NCBI RefSeq assembly: GCF_900009145.1
Contig: NZ_LN889782.1
Span: 235,081 to 299,080, forward strand
Direction: 5' to 3'
From: Planktothrix tepida PCC 9214
GTDB lineage: Bacteria > Cyanobacteriota > Cyanobacteriia > Cyanobacteriales > Microcoleaceae
DNA: 64,000 bases
Shown: piece by piece, positions 20,708-30,165 of the stretch
Numbering within the stretch: position 1 is the stretch's first letter
Layout of the letters: every line of letters begins with the position of its first letter
Position numbers and translations under genes: made by a program
Notes under the pieces: generated by a model
Databases searched by the model: none
What the model was told of the DNA's origin: nothing
The model's input: only the letters and a program-made list of their open reading frames with translations

Positions 20708-23416
20708 TTATACTCCTTCAAGCAAAGTCAAAAATTGCTGAATATCAATTAAAATATCTTCAGAAAAATTTCGAGGATAGGTGAAACGATGCAGATAGTA
20801 TCCAGGAAGAGTTTCGCCAATATAATAATAGTAATCTAATTCTACTAAATTACTAATCCACCAATAGCAATGATAAACATAATTCGGCGAAAATAATTCA
20901 ATCACTTTCGTTCCCGGTTGACAAAATACTAAATTCGTTAAACCACTCCCATGAGGCGCAATAATCAGTTCAGCTTGGGAAAATAAAGCGGCTTGTTCAA
21001 CAACGGACATTGATTCTAATTGAACAAATTCAACTCCGAAGAGTTTTAAAATAGTTAATAACTCATCCTCATTCAAAATTCGACGGCTTTTAGCCGAATT
21101 CCGACTAATATAAATTCGCTTAAAATTAGGTGAATTTGAAATCAAATCTGGAATCAAAAATTGTTGTTTTAAGAAATCGCACGTCCATTTTGGCATCCAA
21201 GCGACACAACCGGGAAAAGAAGGGACAATTAACTCTGTGGCTTGAACATGATGAAGGTTATGAATATTGATTTGTTGATTTTCAGTAATTCCTAATAACT
21301 CTAAAGTTTCCTGCTGAAAATGACAACGATTATCTACAATAAAATAATCAATATTATCCCAATTAATATTGCTTTTTCTCAATAATTCAATTCGCGGTAA
21401 CACATCTAACATCCAGTGAAAATAAACAGAATTTGAAAGTCCTGCTAAAACCGAAACAGTTCCTTGAATCTGATGAATAGGAGGTAATTTCTGAACAGAT
21501 AAAATGGAGTGATGTCTAGGATGTTTTTCAGGATGACCTGGACTCAATAAAGGAAATTCAGGGGAAAGATCGCCTAAAAAATGCTGTTCACTGGTCAAAA
21601 TTGCCGATTGGGTTTGATCAGAACTTAACCAAAACCTTCCTTGTGATAATTGAACCACAAAAGCAGACGGAAGTTGAACGCTTTGACCAAATCTAAAACT
21701 AAAATGAATAGAATCATCCAGGGATTTAGGCGGTTTTAAATCGACAACCGTTTCAGAATAAATTTGTTGATAATTAAGTTGATTTAAAGCATGAAGCTTT
21801 ACCCAATCTTTGGTTAATTCATCAAACTGAGTTGGTGGGTTAATAGCTTGAACTTCGGAAAAATTAAGATTAGGGTTCAGTTTTCCAGCTTGAAATAAAT
21901 GGTTCAGTAAACTATCAACTAAAACTGCCATTGAGGATTCTTTTTCTAAAGCTTTTTTTAAATAAAACAACCCGTGTTCTGTTTGATAATTATAAACCAA
22001 TAAAAACCCAAAATATCCTAAATATAAAGCAGATTCTGAATCTTCTTTTAAACTCTGTTTTAAATAGTAAATTGCTTCTTGAATTTCTCCGGTATTAAAT
22101 AAAGCTTGAGCTAAACCATAATAAGCTTCAGCTAGATTAGGATGATAATGAATTGCTTCTTTAAAATGGGTGATGGCTTTTGAAAAGTGTTCTAATTTTA
22201 ACCAACATTGTCCGACTTTTAAGTGATACCTGGCTTTTCTATCCTCCAAAGAAAGTCTACTCCCCGGTTTTGCAATTGTATTGATACCGGATAGAGAACC
22301 TGATAAATTTGCAGCCAAATAACACTGAACAGCTTCTAAATAGTCTTGTTTATGCTCATAAAATATATCTCCAAAGGTTAAATAAATTTCAAAATGATGA
22401 GGATCAATTTCTTGTGCTTTTTGCAGTACCGTTAAGGCTGAATCAGGATCAAAATTTGATAAAATTTTTCCTAAATAAAGATATAAATCTATCGGTATTT
22501 CTGAGGGAAAAGATAATAAATTTAAAAATTGAATCGCCCGTGAATTAATATTAGGGGTGAATAGAGTTTGATTTTGAATCTGTTGAATTAAAGCTTGATA
22601 AAATTGAGGCTGTTTTTGTATCCCTTGCTTGAGGGCATCAATTCCTGATTCTAATAATCCTTCGATAATTAAATTAATTCCTAAATCACTATAAGCAGGT
22701 GCATAATTGGGTTGAAGTTGAATTGAATTTTGAAACGCATCAATAGCGAATTCCCAGCGTTTAATTTGAGTAAAACACAGTCCTAATTGATAATAGCTTA
22801 AATAATCTGGGGAACGCTGAATCACTTCTTGATAACATTGAATCGCCTGCTCAAATTGTTCTAATTTTTGATAAAGAATGGCTTGATTAAGATAAGCAGA
22901 ACAGTGATTGGGTTGCAATTCAATTCCCCGTTGCCAAACCTCAATTGCTGTTTCTAAATCTCCTTGAAGCGCAATGGCTTGACCTAAATTATCATAAATT
23001 TCAATATCTGTCTCACACCAGTCTAAAATAGCCTCATAAATCTGTTGTGCAAATTGAGGATATTGAGACGATAAATAACCCTTTGCTTGATGTTTTAAAA
23101 AATTAATAAATTCACTAATTTCAGGTGCTTCTAAATCTAAATTAAATTGAGTAAAAGCCGAAAACCAAATCGTTTGTGCTTGAAATGAATCTCCGTATAA
23201 TAACCAAGATAATCCTAAATACCAATAGTTAGAAATAATATCAGGAAACTCTAAAATACACTGTTCATAAATTGAGACGGCTTCTAAAAACTGTTGTTTG
23301 TCCAAAGAACGATTTCCTTGTTCTTGGAAGGACGCCATAGAATTTAATAACTCATCTTCCCCTCCCAAAATGTGGGAAGAAAGGAAGGTTTCATTTGAGT
23401 CTGGATTTTCTGACAT
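20708..23416 (-). CDS. TPR-repeat protein with C-terminal glycosyltransferase family 61 domain
   Basis: This 902-residue protein has at least twelve TPR units over residues ~30-500 (for example YYQLGLCFTQIKRWEFAIDAF). The C-terminal ~330 residues match the DUF563/GT61 domain: VLAGLSNSVYFHWMLDVLPRI, then IYISRNSAKSRRILNE, then ELIIAPHGSGLTNLVFCQPGT, with the conserved HGSGL motif. It is likely a cytosolic glycosyltransferase that builds a surface glycan or modifies protein, with the TPR array recruiting partners. It runs head-to-tail with the metalloprotease gene, about 24 bases apart. Confidence 0.87.
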   Translation of the reverse strand: MSENPDSNETFLSSHILGGEDELLNSMASFQEQGNRSLDKQQFLEAVSIYEQCILEFPDIISNYWYLGLSWLLYGDSFQAQTIWFSAFTQFNLDLEAPEISEFINFLKHQAKGYLSSQYPQFAQQIYEAILDWCETDIEIYDNLGQAIALQGDLETAIEVWQRGIELQPNHCSAYLNQAILYQKLEQFEQAIQCYQEVIQRSPDYLSYYQLGLCFTQIKRWEFAIDAFQNSIQLQPNYAPAYSDLGINLIIEGLLESGIDALKQGIQKQPQFYQALIQQIQNQTLFTPNINSRAIQFLNLLSFPSEIPIDLYLYLGKILSNFDPDSALTVLQKAQEIDPHHFEIYLTFGDIFYEHKQDYLEAVQCYLAANLSGSLSGINTIAKPGSRLSLEDRKARYHLKVGQCWLKLEHFSKAITHFKEAIHYHPNLAEAYYGLAQALFNTGEIQEAIYYLKQSLKEDSESALYLGYFGFLLVYNYQTEHGLFYLKKALEKESSMAVLVDSLLNHLFQAGKLNPNLNFSEVQAINPPTQFDELTKDWVKLHALNQLNYQQIYSETVVDLKPPKSLDDSIHFSFRFGQSVQLPSAFVVQLSQGRFWLSSDQTQSAILTSEQHFLGDLSPEFPLLSPGHPEKHPRHHSILSVQKLPPIHQIQGTVSVLAGLSNSVYFHWMLDVLPRIELLRKSNINWDNIDYFIVDNRCHFQQETLELLGITENQQINIHNLHHVQATELIVPSFPGCVAWMPKWTCDFLKQQFLIPDLISNSPNFKRIYISRNSAKSRRILNEDELLTILKLFGVEFVQLESMSVVEQAALFSQAELIIAPHGSGLTNLVFCQPGTKVIELFSPNYVYHCYWWISNLVELDYYYYIGETLPGYYLHRFTYPRNFSEDILIDIQQFLTLLEGV

Positions 23417-23440
23417 TGAACAACTTTTTTCTCCGTGATC

Positions 23441-26182
23441 TTAATTTGATTGTACTTCAGCCTCTAATATTTTTTGAATCCGATCATGAGTTTGTTCTAA
23501 ATGCGCTAAGGTATAAGCATTCATCTTATCCTTTTGTCGCTTTAATGTTGTTTCTAACTGTTGATTTAACTGTTGAAGTTCATACCAAGCTAAGGTTTCT
23601 GCATCTTCAGGAACGGTAATTTTTCGTAACACCATCTCGCTCAAAATTTCCAGATGCTCCCGTTGTAAAGAACGCCGAATACTGGAAATCTCAATAGTGC
23701 CATTATTCACTGAAATTTCTGACCAAATTCCATTTTGAACCGTTTCAAATAATTCGGGTAAAGTTAACGCATTATTGGCTGTTGTTTTTAATTCTAAATC
23801 CCGGAGCCGAAATAACCGAGTTGAAGCAAACAATTCGTGTAAAATATAACGCTGAAACCAACTAATTCGGCGAGTAATGGGATAATCCAAATAACTATTT
23901 TGATCAGGATTTGCCCAATCTGACCAACGAGCAGGTGCTAACTGATTTAAGAGATTGGGAGAAAACTTAAAGATTTTATCGGTAAAAACATAGGTTTGCA
24001 AAAGTTTTAAAGCATCCCGTTGTTTTTTAATTGAAATAGGTTCAAAAGGTAAACGATGATCTCCTTCTCCTGCTCTGGTTCGATTAAAGGATTGTCCGCC
24101 AATATAAAGGGTTAAATTAATCGCTTGACTAGAATAATAATCAAAAATTGTATCGAACATTTTCCGCATTTTATCATAGCCTTCTCCATCACGAGGGGTA
24201 TAGCTTTCTAACCGTTTCCACATCTCAACAGAATTATCTAATTGCCATTGAGAATACTTCAACATATCATTACTTAAATCTCTGGTATTTGTAGCGGGGT
24301 CAAGAAAAACTCCCCAGAAATCTTCATCGGTTGCATAAGCTAATTCTGGTTGAGTTGCTCGTTTAGCAATGTCTTGTAATGCTTGCCATTCTCCTTCAGG
24401 GGTTGTACTAGCAATAGGCTTATAACCATATTCAATTGCCCATTGATCATAAGGCCCTATTTGGGTGGGAAAATAATCTCCCTGTGGTGTTCCTTGGGGA
24501 GCTAAATTCACCGGAAGATAATCCATAACGGAACTAACTAATCCTTTCGTTTGAGTAATTTCAGGATTATTTAATTCCTCTGGAGATAGAAGGGTACTGC
24601 CTTGAAAATTATGTCTTAATCCCAACGTATGCCCGATTTCATGGGAGATTAAAAGACGTAAATATTGCTGAATATAGGCTTCCATTTTGGGGCTATTGGG
24701 CATAATATTTTCTAATAGCGATAAAGCTGTTGTACCAATCATTAATTGTTCATTGAAAGCACTGCGAAAACAAAATTCTTCGGCAATATTACTCTTTTCA
24801 GCTTGGGATTTTTTCATCTGGGAATAGGCATATAATCCTATTGGGCAAGGTTGATTAACGGTAGTTAATGATGAATTATTATTGTCGTCTCCTTCAGAAC
24901 TCATTGCAGAATTTGAATCTAAAAAGACTCCAGCCCCCTCTTGTAAACTTCTTAGAGCACTGCTTTCGATAATAATATCTGCATCTAAAATCTCCCCGGT
25001 AAACGGGTTAGTATGGGAGGGGCCATAACCATTAAAGGAAGATTTAAAGGAGGTAGACCAACGAATTGTATTATAACGTACATCTGCGGGATTCCAGGGA
25101 GCATTGTCGGGCATTTGTTCCACTTGAATCGCATTCAAAAATCCAGCTTGTTCAAAGGCTTTATTCCAGAATAAAATTCCCTCTCGAATTCCTTCTCGAT
25201 ATTCTAAAGGAACGGTGTTTTCTATCCAAAATTTAATCGGTTTAATCGGAGGAGAAAGAGCAGCATTGGGGTCTTGTTTTTGTAAATTCCAGCGATTAAT
25301 ATAACGAACAATCGACGATCTATCTGTGCGTCCCGATAAATCTTTATAGGTTGTGGTAAAATATCCGACTCGTTCATCGGCTAACCGAGGACGATAATCA
25401 TTATTAACAGGAACAGCTAACAAACTATAGCGAACTTTTAAGTTAAAGGTGCGATTATCGGGTAAGGACGGAATTGATCTAGCCTCCCCATATTGTCCTA
25501 AAGAAAATCCAAACACAGATTCAATTTCAACATTTTCAGGAAAGGTTTGAATTTGAGAAATATAAGACTTACTGGGATCAATTGCATACTTATTGTTTAA
25601 AAATTCCGAAAATTCAATCATCAATCCGGGTAAATCACTTTGACTATTCAATAAATCACTAATTTCTATTAATATTGTTTTCCGTTCAGGATGAATACCT
25701 AAAATAGGTAGAGTTTGTAAAACAGATTCACTAAAGGAACGATTAATTGAACGAGTTTGGGGATCATTTTCTTCAGTGCGAAAATTAATATTAGGAACAA
25801 CCACTTGAATTTTATTCTCTACAGACCGGAATTGAAATAGGAGATCCCTAAGATTCGTTCCACTTACAATTCCTTCTTCTCCAATACCCGATTCTAAGGT
25901 AGCAAACGATAGAAAATTTTGATTCAACTGTTCAGGTTTTAATTCCAGATAAACTTTACCCGATTCTTTATTATGATAAATTGTAAATAACCCTTCTAAT
26001 TTTTCACTTCCTTGAATCACTTGCTCAAAGGGTTGTTGAGTCACTTGTTGAGCTACTAAATAGTCTTTGAAATCCGAGAGAGAAACCTCTTGAGCATTAA
26101 CTTGAGATAATCCTACTGTTATGATTAAAAATGACATCAAGCTCAACAAAACAAAGCGTTTTGCCTTTCTAAATTTTGTCAT
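23441..26182 (-). CDS. Exported zinc-dependent metalloprotease (DUF5117/DUF4953 type)
   Basis: This large secreted or periplasmic gluzincin/metzincin-like protease starts with a signal peptide (RFVLLSLMSFLIITVGLSQ, cleavage near VNAQ). The zinc site is the extended HEIGHTLGLRHNF motif near residue 530. The N-terminal KLEGLFTIYHNKESGKVYLEL and the later DEDFWGVFLDPATNTRDLS and YDQWAIEYGY blocks are typical of the DUF5117-DUF4953 family. I chose ATG 26182, which gives a normal signal peptide; an ATG at 26218 adds 12 residues and directly touches the heptamer repeat array. That array occupies the position where the promoter should be. Confidence 0.88.
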   Translation of the reverse strand: MTKFRKAKRFVLLSLMSFLIITVGLSQVNAQEVSLSDFKDYLVAQQVTQQPFEQVIQGSEKLEGLFTIYHNKESGKVYLELKPEQLNQNFLSFATLESGIGEEGIVSGTNLRDLLFQFRSVENKIQVVVPNINFRTEENDPQTRSINRSFSESVLQTLPILGIHPERKTILIEISDLLNSQSDLPGLMIEFSEFLNNKYAIDPSKSYISQIQTFPENVEIESVFGFSLGQYGEARSIPSLPDNRTFNLKVRYSLLAVPVNNDYRPRLADERVGYFTTTYKDLSGRTDRSSIVRYINRWNLQKQDPNAALSPPIKPIKFWIENTVPLEYREGIREGILFWNKAFEQAGFLNAIQVEQMPDNAPWNPADVRYNTIRWSTSFKSSFNGYGPSHTNPFTGEILDADIIIESSALRSLQEGAGVFLDSNSAMSSEGDDNNNSSLTTVNQPCPIGLYAYSQMKKSQAEKSNIAEEFCFRSAFNEQLMIGTTALSLLENIMPNSPKMEAYIQQYLRLLISHEIGHTLGLRHNFQGSTLLSPEELNNPEITQTKGLVSSVMDYLPVNLAPQGTPQGDYFPTQIGPYDQWAIEYGYKPIASTTPEGEWQALQDIAKRATQPELAYATDEDFWGVFLDPATNTRDLSNDMLKYSQWQLDNSVEMWKRLESYTPRDGEGYDKMRKMFDTIFDYYSSQAINLTLYIGGQSFNRTRAGEGDHRLPFEPISIKKQRDALKLLQTYVFTDKIFKFSPNLLNQLAPARWSDWANPDQNSYLDYPITRRISWFQRYILHELFASTRLFRLRDLELKTTANNALTLPELFETVQNGIWSEISVNNGTIEISSIRRSLQREHLEILSEMVLRKITVPEDAETLAWYELQQLNQQLETTLKRQKDKMNAYTLAHLEQTHDRIQKILEAEVQSN

Positions 26183-26220
26183 TATCCGCGCTATCCCTTT
26201 TGGCAATCTGGTTTTCATCA

Positions 26221-26255
26221 GTTATCAGTTATCAGTTATCAGTTATCAGTTATCA
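26221..26255. repeat. STRR heptamer array (GTTATCA)5
   Basis: Five perfect tandem GTTATCA units lie immediately upstream of the minus-strand metalloprotease gene. Heptamer short tandemly repeated repetitive sequences are a classic feature of filamentous cyanobacterial genomes. The same heptamer recurs at 33710, 38109 and 63870 in this window. Confidence 0.85.
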
Positions 26256-26310
26256 AGTATCCGCATCGTAGAGACGTGCCATGGCGCGTCTGTACTCAAG
26301 TATCCGCATC
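26253..26310. repeat. GTAGAGACGTGC palindrome (copy 1) flanked by 15-bp direct repeats
   Basis: A 28-bp palindrome at 26268-26295 starts GTAGAGACGTGCC and ends GGCGCGTCTGTAC. It is flanked on both sides by a perfect direct repeat, TCAAGTATCCGCATC, at 26253-26267 and 26296-26310. The palindrome is a known dispersed element in cyanobacteria. A flanking duplication abutting it on both sides is what an insertion with target duplication, or a repeat-mediated copy event, would leave. Further copies are at 30024-30051 (inverted) and 42978-43033 (expanded). Confidence 0.75.
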
Positions 26311-26413
26311 ATCAGTTATTGGTCTTGAGTTTTTAGTTTTTAGTTTTGAGTCAACAACTGCTTACGACTCAATCCTAAATCCTCAATTTCAACGATTAAC
26401 TCCTAACTCTTTC

Positions 26414-26448
26414 ACTGATAACTGTTGACTGATAACTGATAACTGATT
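26414..26448. repeat. STRR heptamer array (ACTGATA)
   Basis: Five heptamer units, three exactly ACTGATA and two one or two bases off, overlap the stop codon of the DUF1574 gene (minus strand, stop at 26447-26449). It is the complement of the GTTATCA repeat family. The gap 26183-26446 holds only these two arrays, the palindrome with its direct repeats, and low-complexity AGTTTTT DNA. Confidence 0.75.
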
Positions 26449-29400
26449 ACTTTTTACTTTTTACTGGTTTCGGCCAAGAAATTTGATCAAGTTCAACTAA
26501 TTTTTGAGAAACAGCAACTGCACCATATTGATTTAAGTGACTGGGATCAGAAAAATAGTGATAATTTTGCAACCATTCTCTGGATAAATCAATAAACATT
26601 AGTCCTGTTTCTGCACTGATGGATTTCATCAGATTTTGAAATTTTTCTTCATAGGCTGTGCGAATCGGATCAAGATAATCTTGTGTTAGTGGCATATTGA
26701 CAAACACGATATCAGAATTTTTAGATTGCACATATTCAATCAGATTTTTTAAGGCAGTGGTTTGTTTTCCCTCTAATTCAAACCCTTGATAATCTCCATC
26801 ATAATAACCTGAAACTTGAGAATGAGTCTGATAATAAGCTTCAGGACTAAATTGAATGGATAGGGGTAAAAATCCATTGGCTTGAAACTCTGAGGTTTCT
26901 AAGTCTTGAGCATTTGAAGGTTCCGCTTCATCAACCGGGGATTTAACCTGCGGTTGAAAGGCTTGTCCCTTAATCACAGACTGTAACAAAAATTTCAAGC
27001 GATCGCGTTGTTCATAACTTTTTGAACCTCCAACAAACTGTTGATTTAAACTGGTTTGAAACTGGTCAAAACTTAATTCTCCTTGACGAACTTTTTGAGC
27101 AAAATCCCCTAAATTATATTGCCAATTCCGGCTAAAAGGTTTTTCCTCCTCGATTTGAGACTGGATCTGAAACGTTCCTTGAGCAATTTGTTCATAACCT
27201 TCCGAGGTTGAGATCGTTTCATACGTCCGATCCACTCGACCACTATTGAGAGCACGAACCCCATCGGCTAGGATAATCAACCTCGGCAATTGTTCAGGAG
27301 GCAAAATCTGACGAACAATCAAATCAACGACCTGCAAGGTGGCACCATTCACCCCAAAGTTATAAACTTTTAACTCTCCATAACCTTGTGATCGTAACTC
27401 TTGTTCTAAAACCCCCGGATCAATGCCCCGTAATGCTCTGGAACTTCCAATTACTAGAATATCAGGCGGTCGTTTTTCCGTCAAAATAAAATGTTGATAT
27501 CGTGCTAATTGCTCATCTAATTGGGGGCTTTTAAATGTTGGATAAAGAAATTGAGCTAACTTACACGCTTCTAACCCTAATTTTTGATTAGATAAACTAC
27601 ATTTTTTTGTTTTTAGGGTCGATGAAATAAAATCACTGGCATTAAATACACCATTTTCCTTGGAATTATTCTGATTTCGAGGAAGATTGGAGGCAATAAC
27701 AACCTCTGATGTTTTTTCCGCTAAATTACTTTCATTAGAAACGGTTATTGCACTGTCGCTCACCCCATCCATCGGAATTTGTGCTAATCCTTCCCCTAAT
27801 ATTCCATCCAGTTGTACGACCAACAACCCTCCCAAAGTCCCCCACACCAAAGCTAAGGCGATTTTTTGATATCGGCGGGTTCTGAGATCTTGCACAGAAA
27901 CCATCATCGCTTCCCGCGACGCAAACACACGGGTCGCCACCAACCCTTGAGCCATAACCTCAACACTGCGGTCTAAAACCTCTCGCCAATTGGGATAAAT
28001 CAGGTTTCGAGGTTTGGGAGCATCTGTCTCAAGAGTATCGAGGTTTAAATCAGGACGGAGAACTAAACTCCCCGGTTGTTGTACCAGGGTTTCAGCTTCC
28101 TCCGTCGGAGTGACAAAATCTGGTAAAGCCGAAGGAGTTGTATCCGGTTGAGTGGTTTTCAACCTATAGCCATAGCGCCATAAGGGCAGTTTCTGTCCCG
28201 AACGACGGCCATAAATTCGGACTCCCGCAATGCCACTAATGCGATGGGTGCGTAAAAATTGAGCAATAACCGGAGCAATCTGCGACTGAGACGGACAGGT
28301 TGCCGCTTCCGTCATAACGTGGAGTAATTCTCCTTTCTGTAATAACAGGACACGAATTCCTCCGGTCGCCAGTTTTAACTCTAAATCGGGATTAATTAAA
28401 CGAGTAAGAATAAACCGTAAGGCGGACAGATTGCCCTGTTCCGCTAAGGTTAAGGCGGTAGGTTGTAAGTCCGAATGGTGGGCACCGGGTAAATTGAGCC
28501 AATCAATCCAGATGGGAGTCCCCGGTTTAGCGTGGGTTGCAGTGGTTTCTAAACCATAAACCGTTGCCGCACAAATTCCTTGCGGCGTCAGCAGATCTAA
28601 TAGGGGGGCCACGATATCCATGACCGTTTGTTTATCAGGAACTTGACGTTTTCGAGTTTTCGTTGTGCAGTGACAGAATAAATGCAGCGTTGATTCTTTT
28701 AAAGTGGTTCGGACTTCCACCTCAAATTGACTGAATTTATCATTGAGCAAACGGGTGATTGCTTGTTCATCCCCCCAACGTCCCCACTCTTTGAGAATTT
28801 TGTCCGGTGGGGTTAAATCAATCCGTAACATCCAGTCAGGAGTTGATTCCCCCTGGACTTGCAACAAAATACAAGCATCCCGAAATCCTTCCAGATGCAA
28901 CTGTCGTAACCGTTGAGCAATGGGTTGAGCCAGTAAGGACGGATCAGGACTATAAGCCGATTCACACAACACCCACAGCCGCCTCCCGGATAGCTGTGTT
29001 TCCTCTAGGGATTGTTGTTTATCGGTTTTTTTGACTTTAGCGGCTTTTTCCCGAATCGTAACTTTGACCCCAACTCCCAAGCTGCCTAAAATTTCGCTGA
29101 GATAACTAGCGATCGCATCAGGATAACCCTGTCGTGCCAAACTTTCCGTCGAGACTTCAATCCCGCTTGATTGCTGATTGTTGACGGTTGGCGGTTTGTT
29201 ATTAACCGAGGACTCAGAAGTTAATAAAATTCCCCCCCTCTCCTCTCCTTCCCCTGCTCCCCCAACTCCCCCTGTCCCCTTGTCCCCTTGTCCCCTTGTC
29301 TCCCCTGCTCCCCCAACTCCCCCTGTCCCCTTGTCCCCTTGTCCCCTTGTCTCCCCAACTCCCCCTACGGTCACTGAGCTTGTCGAAGTGTCAGATATTG

Positions 29401-30010
29401 CACTAAAAGCAAGACCATCATCTGCAAGTAAGGAAAAAGGTAAAGTGTCTGGTTCAGTCGGATATTGCTCACGGGGTTGGATTTCTAAATCGGGTTCCGG
29501 TATTTGTTCTGGTTCGGGTTCCGGCTCCGGTTGGGGAAACGGTTGAATCGTTGAAGGGGGCGTTATTTCCTCTAGTTTAGGGCGTCTGAAAAATCTGGTA
29601 ATTTTTTCTAAAGGGTTGTGTCCCGGCTCAGGAACAGGCTGTGGATGCTCTTCTACTGGGGGACTTTCACGAAGATGGGCAGACGCCTGAAATTGTAATT
29701 CTGTGTATTCGAGTTTAACTGTCCAATCCGGTCGTTTGGCTGCAATACTCCGCCCCGATAAAAAGATTTTATAGATCGGTTGATTGGGGGGAAGTAAAGT
29801 TGTTAAGTTGGTGTGGGTTAAGGCTTGTGAAAGGTGAGATGTTGCAATTTTTTCATCAGGACTGACAACAGATTCACACAAAATGTGTAAATGATTGCCC
29901 CGCAAACGGATTTGAACCTGCACATCCGCAAGTCCAATCGCTTGTTCTGCCCATTGGGTTAAAGCTAAACCCTCGACCGTTGAAACTGTTTTATTGCCCT
30001 TCAACACCAC
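26447..30010 (-). CDS. DUF1574 family protein with SGNH-like domain
   Basis: The protein has about 1190 residues. The N-terminal half holds repeated small alpha/beta units (QVQIRLRGNHLHILCES, VEVRTTLKESTLHLFCH, LRVLLLQKGELLHVMTE). One membrane span (IALALVWGTLGGLLVVQL) follows, then a C-terminal SGNH/DltD-like domain: ILVIGSSRALRGIDP, YNFGVNGATLQVV and SDPSHLNQYG, i.e. the nucleophile, oxyanion and Asp/His blocks. It may act in glycan O-acylation. No ATG is near the N-terminus; GTG 30010, GTG 30007 or TTG 30004 follow GGGCAGGGAG. A TTG at 30085 would translate through a dispersed palindrome, so I reject it. Residues ~260-310 are a Gly-rich repeat insertion. Confidence 0.82.
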   Translation of the reverse strand: MVLKGNKTVSTVEGLALTQWAEQAIGLADVQVQIRLRGNHLHILCESVVSPDEKIATSHLSQALTHTNLTTLLPPNQPIYKIFLSGRSIAAKRPDWTVKLEYTELQFQASAHLRESPPVEEHPQPVPEPGHNPLEKITRFFRRPKLEEITPPSTIQPFPQPEPEPEPEQIPEPDLEIQPREQYPTEPDTLPFSLLADDGLAFSAISDTSTSSVTVGGVGETRGQGDKGTGGVGGAGETRGQGDKGTGGVGGAGEGEERGGILLTSESSVNNKPPTVNNQQSSGIEVSTESLARQGYPDAIASYLSEILGSLGVGVKVTIREKAAKVKKTDKQQSLEETQLSGRRLWVLCESAYSPDPSLLAQPIAQRLRQLHLEGFRDACILLQVQGESTPDWMLRIDLTPPDKILKEWGRWGDEQAITRLLNDKFSQFEVEVRTTLKESTLHLFCHCTTKTRKRQVPDKQTVMDIVAPLLDLLTPQGICAATVYGLETTATHAKPGTPIWIDWLNLPGAHHSDLQPTALTLAEQGNLSALRFILTRLINPDLELKLATGGIRVLLLQKGELLHVMTEAATCPSQSQIAPVIAQFLRTHRISGIAGVRIYGRRSGQKLPLWRYGYRLKTTQPDTTPSALPDFVTPTEEAETLVQQPGSLVLRPDLNLDTLETDAPKPRNLIYPNWREVLDRSVEVMAQGLVATRVFASREAMMVSVQDLRTRRYQKIALALVWGTLGGLLVVQLDGILGEGLAQIPMDGVSDSAITVSNESNLAEKTSEVVIASNLPRNQNNSKENGVFNASDFISSTLKTKKCSLSNQKLGLEACKLAQFLYPTFKSPQLDEQLARYQHFILTEKRPPDILVIGSSRALRGIDPGVLEQELRSQGYGELKVYNFGVNGATLQVVDLIVRQILPPEQLPRLIILADGVRALNSGRVDRTYETISTSEGYEQIAQGTFQIQSQIEEEKPFSRNWQYNLGDFAQKVRQGELSFDQFQTSLNQQFVGGSKSYEQRDRLKFLLQSVIKGQAFQPQVKSPVDEAEPSNAQDLETSEFQANGFLPLSIQFSPEAYYQTHSQVSGYYDGDYQGFELEGKQTTALKNLIEYVQSKNSDIVFVNMPLTQDYLDPIRTAYEEKFQNLMKSISAETGLMFIDLSREWLQNYHYFSDPSHLNQYGAVAVSQKLVELDQISWPKPVKSKK
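29251..29352 (-). repeat. In-frame 51-bp tandem duplication inside the DUF1574 gene
   Basis: Two identical 51-bp units (29251-29301 and 29302-29352), themselves built of CCCCTTGT-like heptamers, are followed by a partial third. They encode two copies of a 17-residue Gly/Arg/Lys-rich segment (GETRGQGDKGTGGVGGA). A dispersed CACTGAGCTTGTCGAAGTG motif is inserted just beyond (about 29371-29392). Intergenic-type repeats have been tolerated in a flexible linker of the protein. Confidence 0.85.
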
Positions 30011-30023
30011 TCCCTGCCCGTAT

Positions 30024-30051
30024 GTACAGACGTGCCATGGCACGTCTCTAC
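30024..30051. repeat. GTAGAGACGTGC palindrome, copy 2 (inverted)
   Basis: The 28-bp sequence runs from GTACAGACGTGCC to GGCACGTCTCTAC. It is the reverse complement of the copy at 26268-26295 with one base changed. It lies at the 5' end of the DUF1574 gene, so that gene is bracketed by inverted copies. No flanking direct repeat is visible here. Confidence 0.8.
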
Positions 30052-30165
30052 TTGTTTCGACTATAATTTTGGCATGATTCGCCAAAAATTTGGATCAAGA
30101 TACACCGAGAAGTAGAGACTTATCAACCCTGAATTTCGACCTCCTTAACGCTAACAATATTAACT

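Noticed and set aside
26221..26448. CRISPR-like array from repeated GTTATCA/ACTGATA units
   Set aside because: Units are 7 bp and tandem without spacers; these are STRR repeats.
29178..29546. Plus-strand 122-codon proline-rich frame
   Set aside because: It is antisense to the DUF1574 gene and arises from the CCCCTTG repeats.
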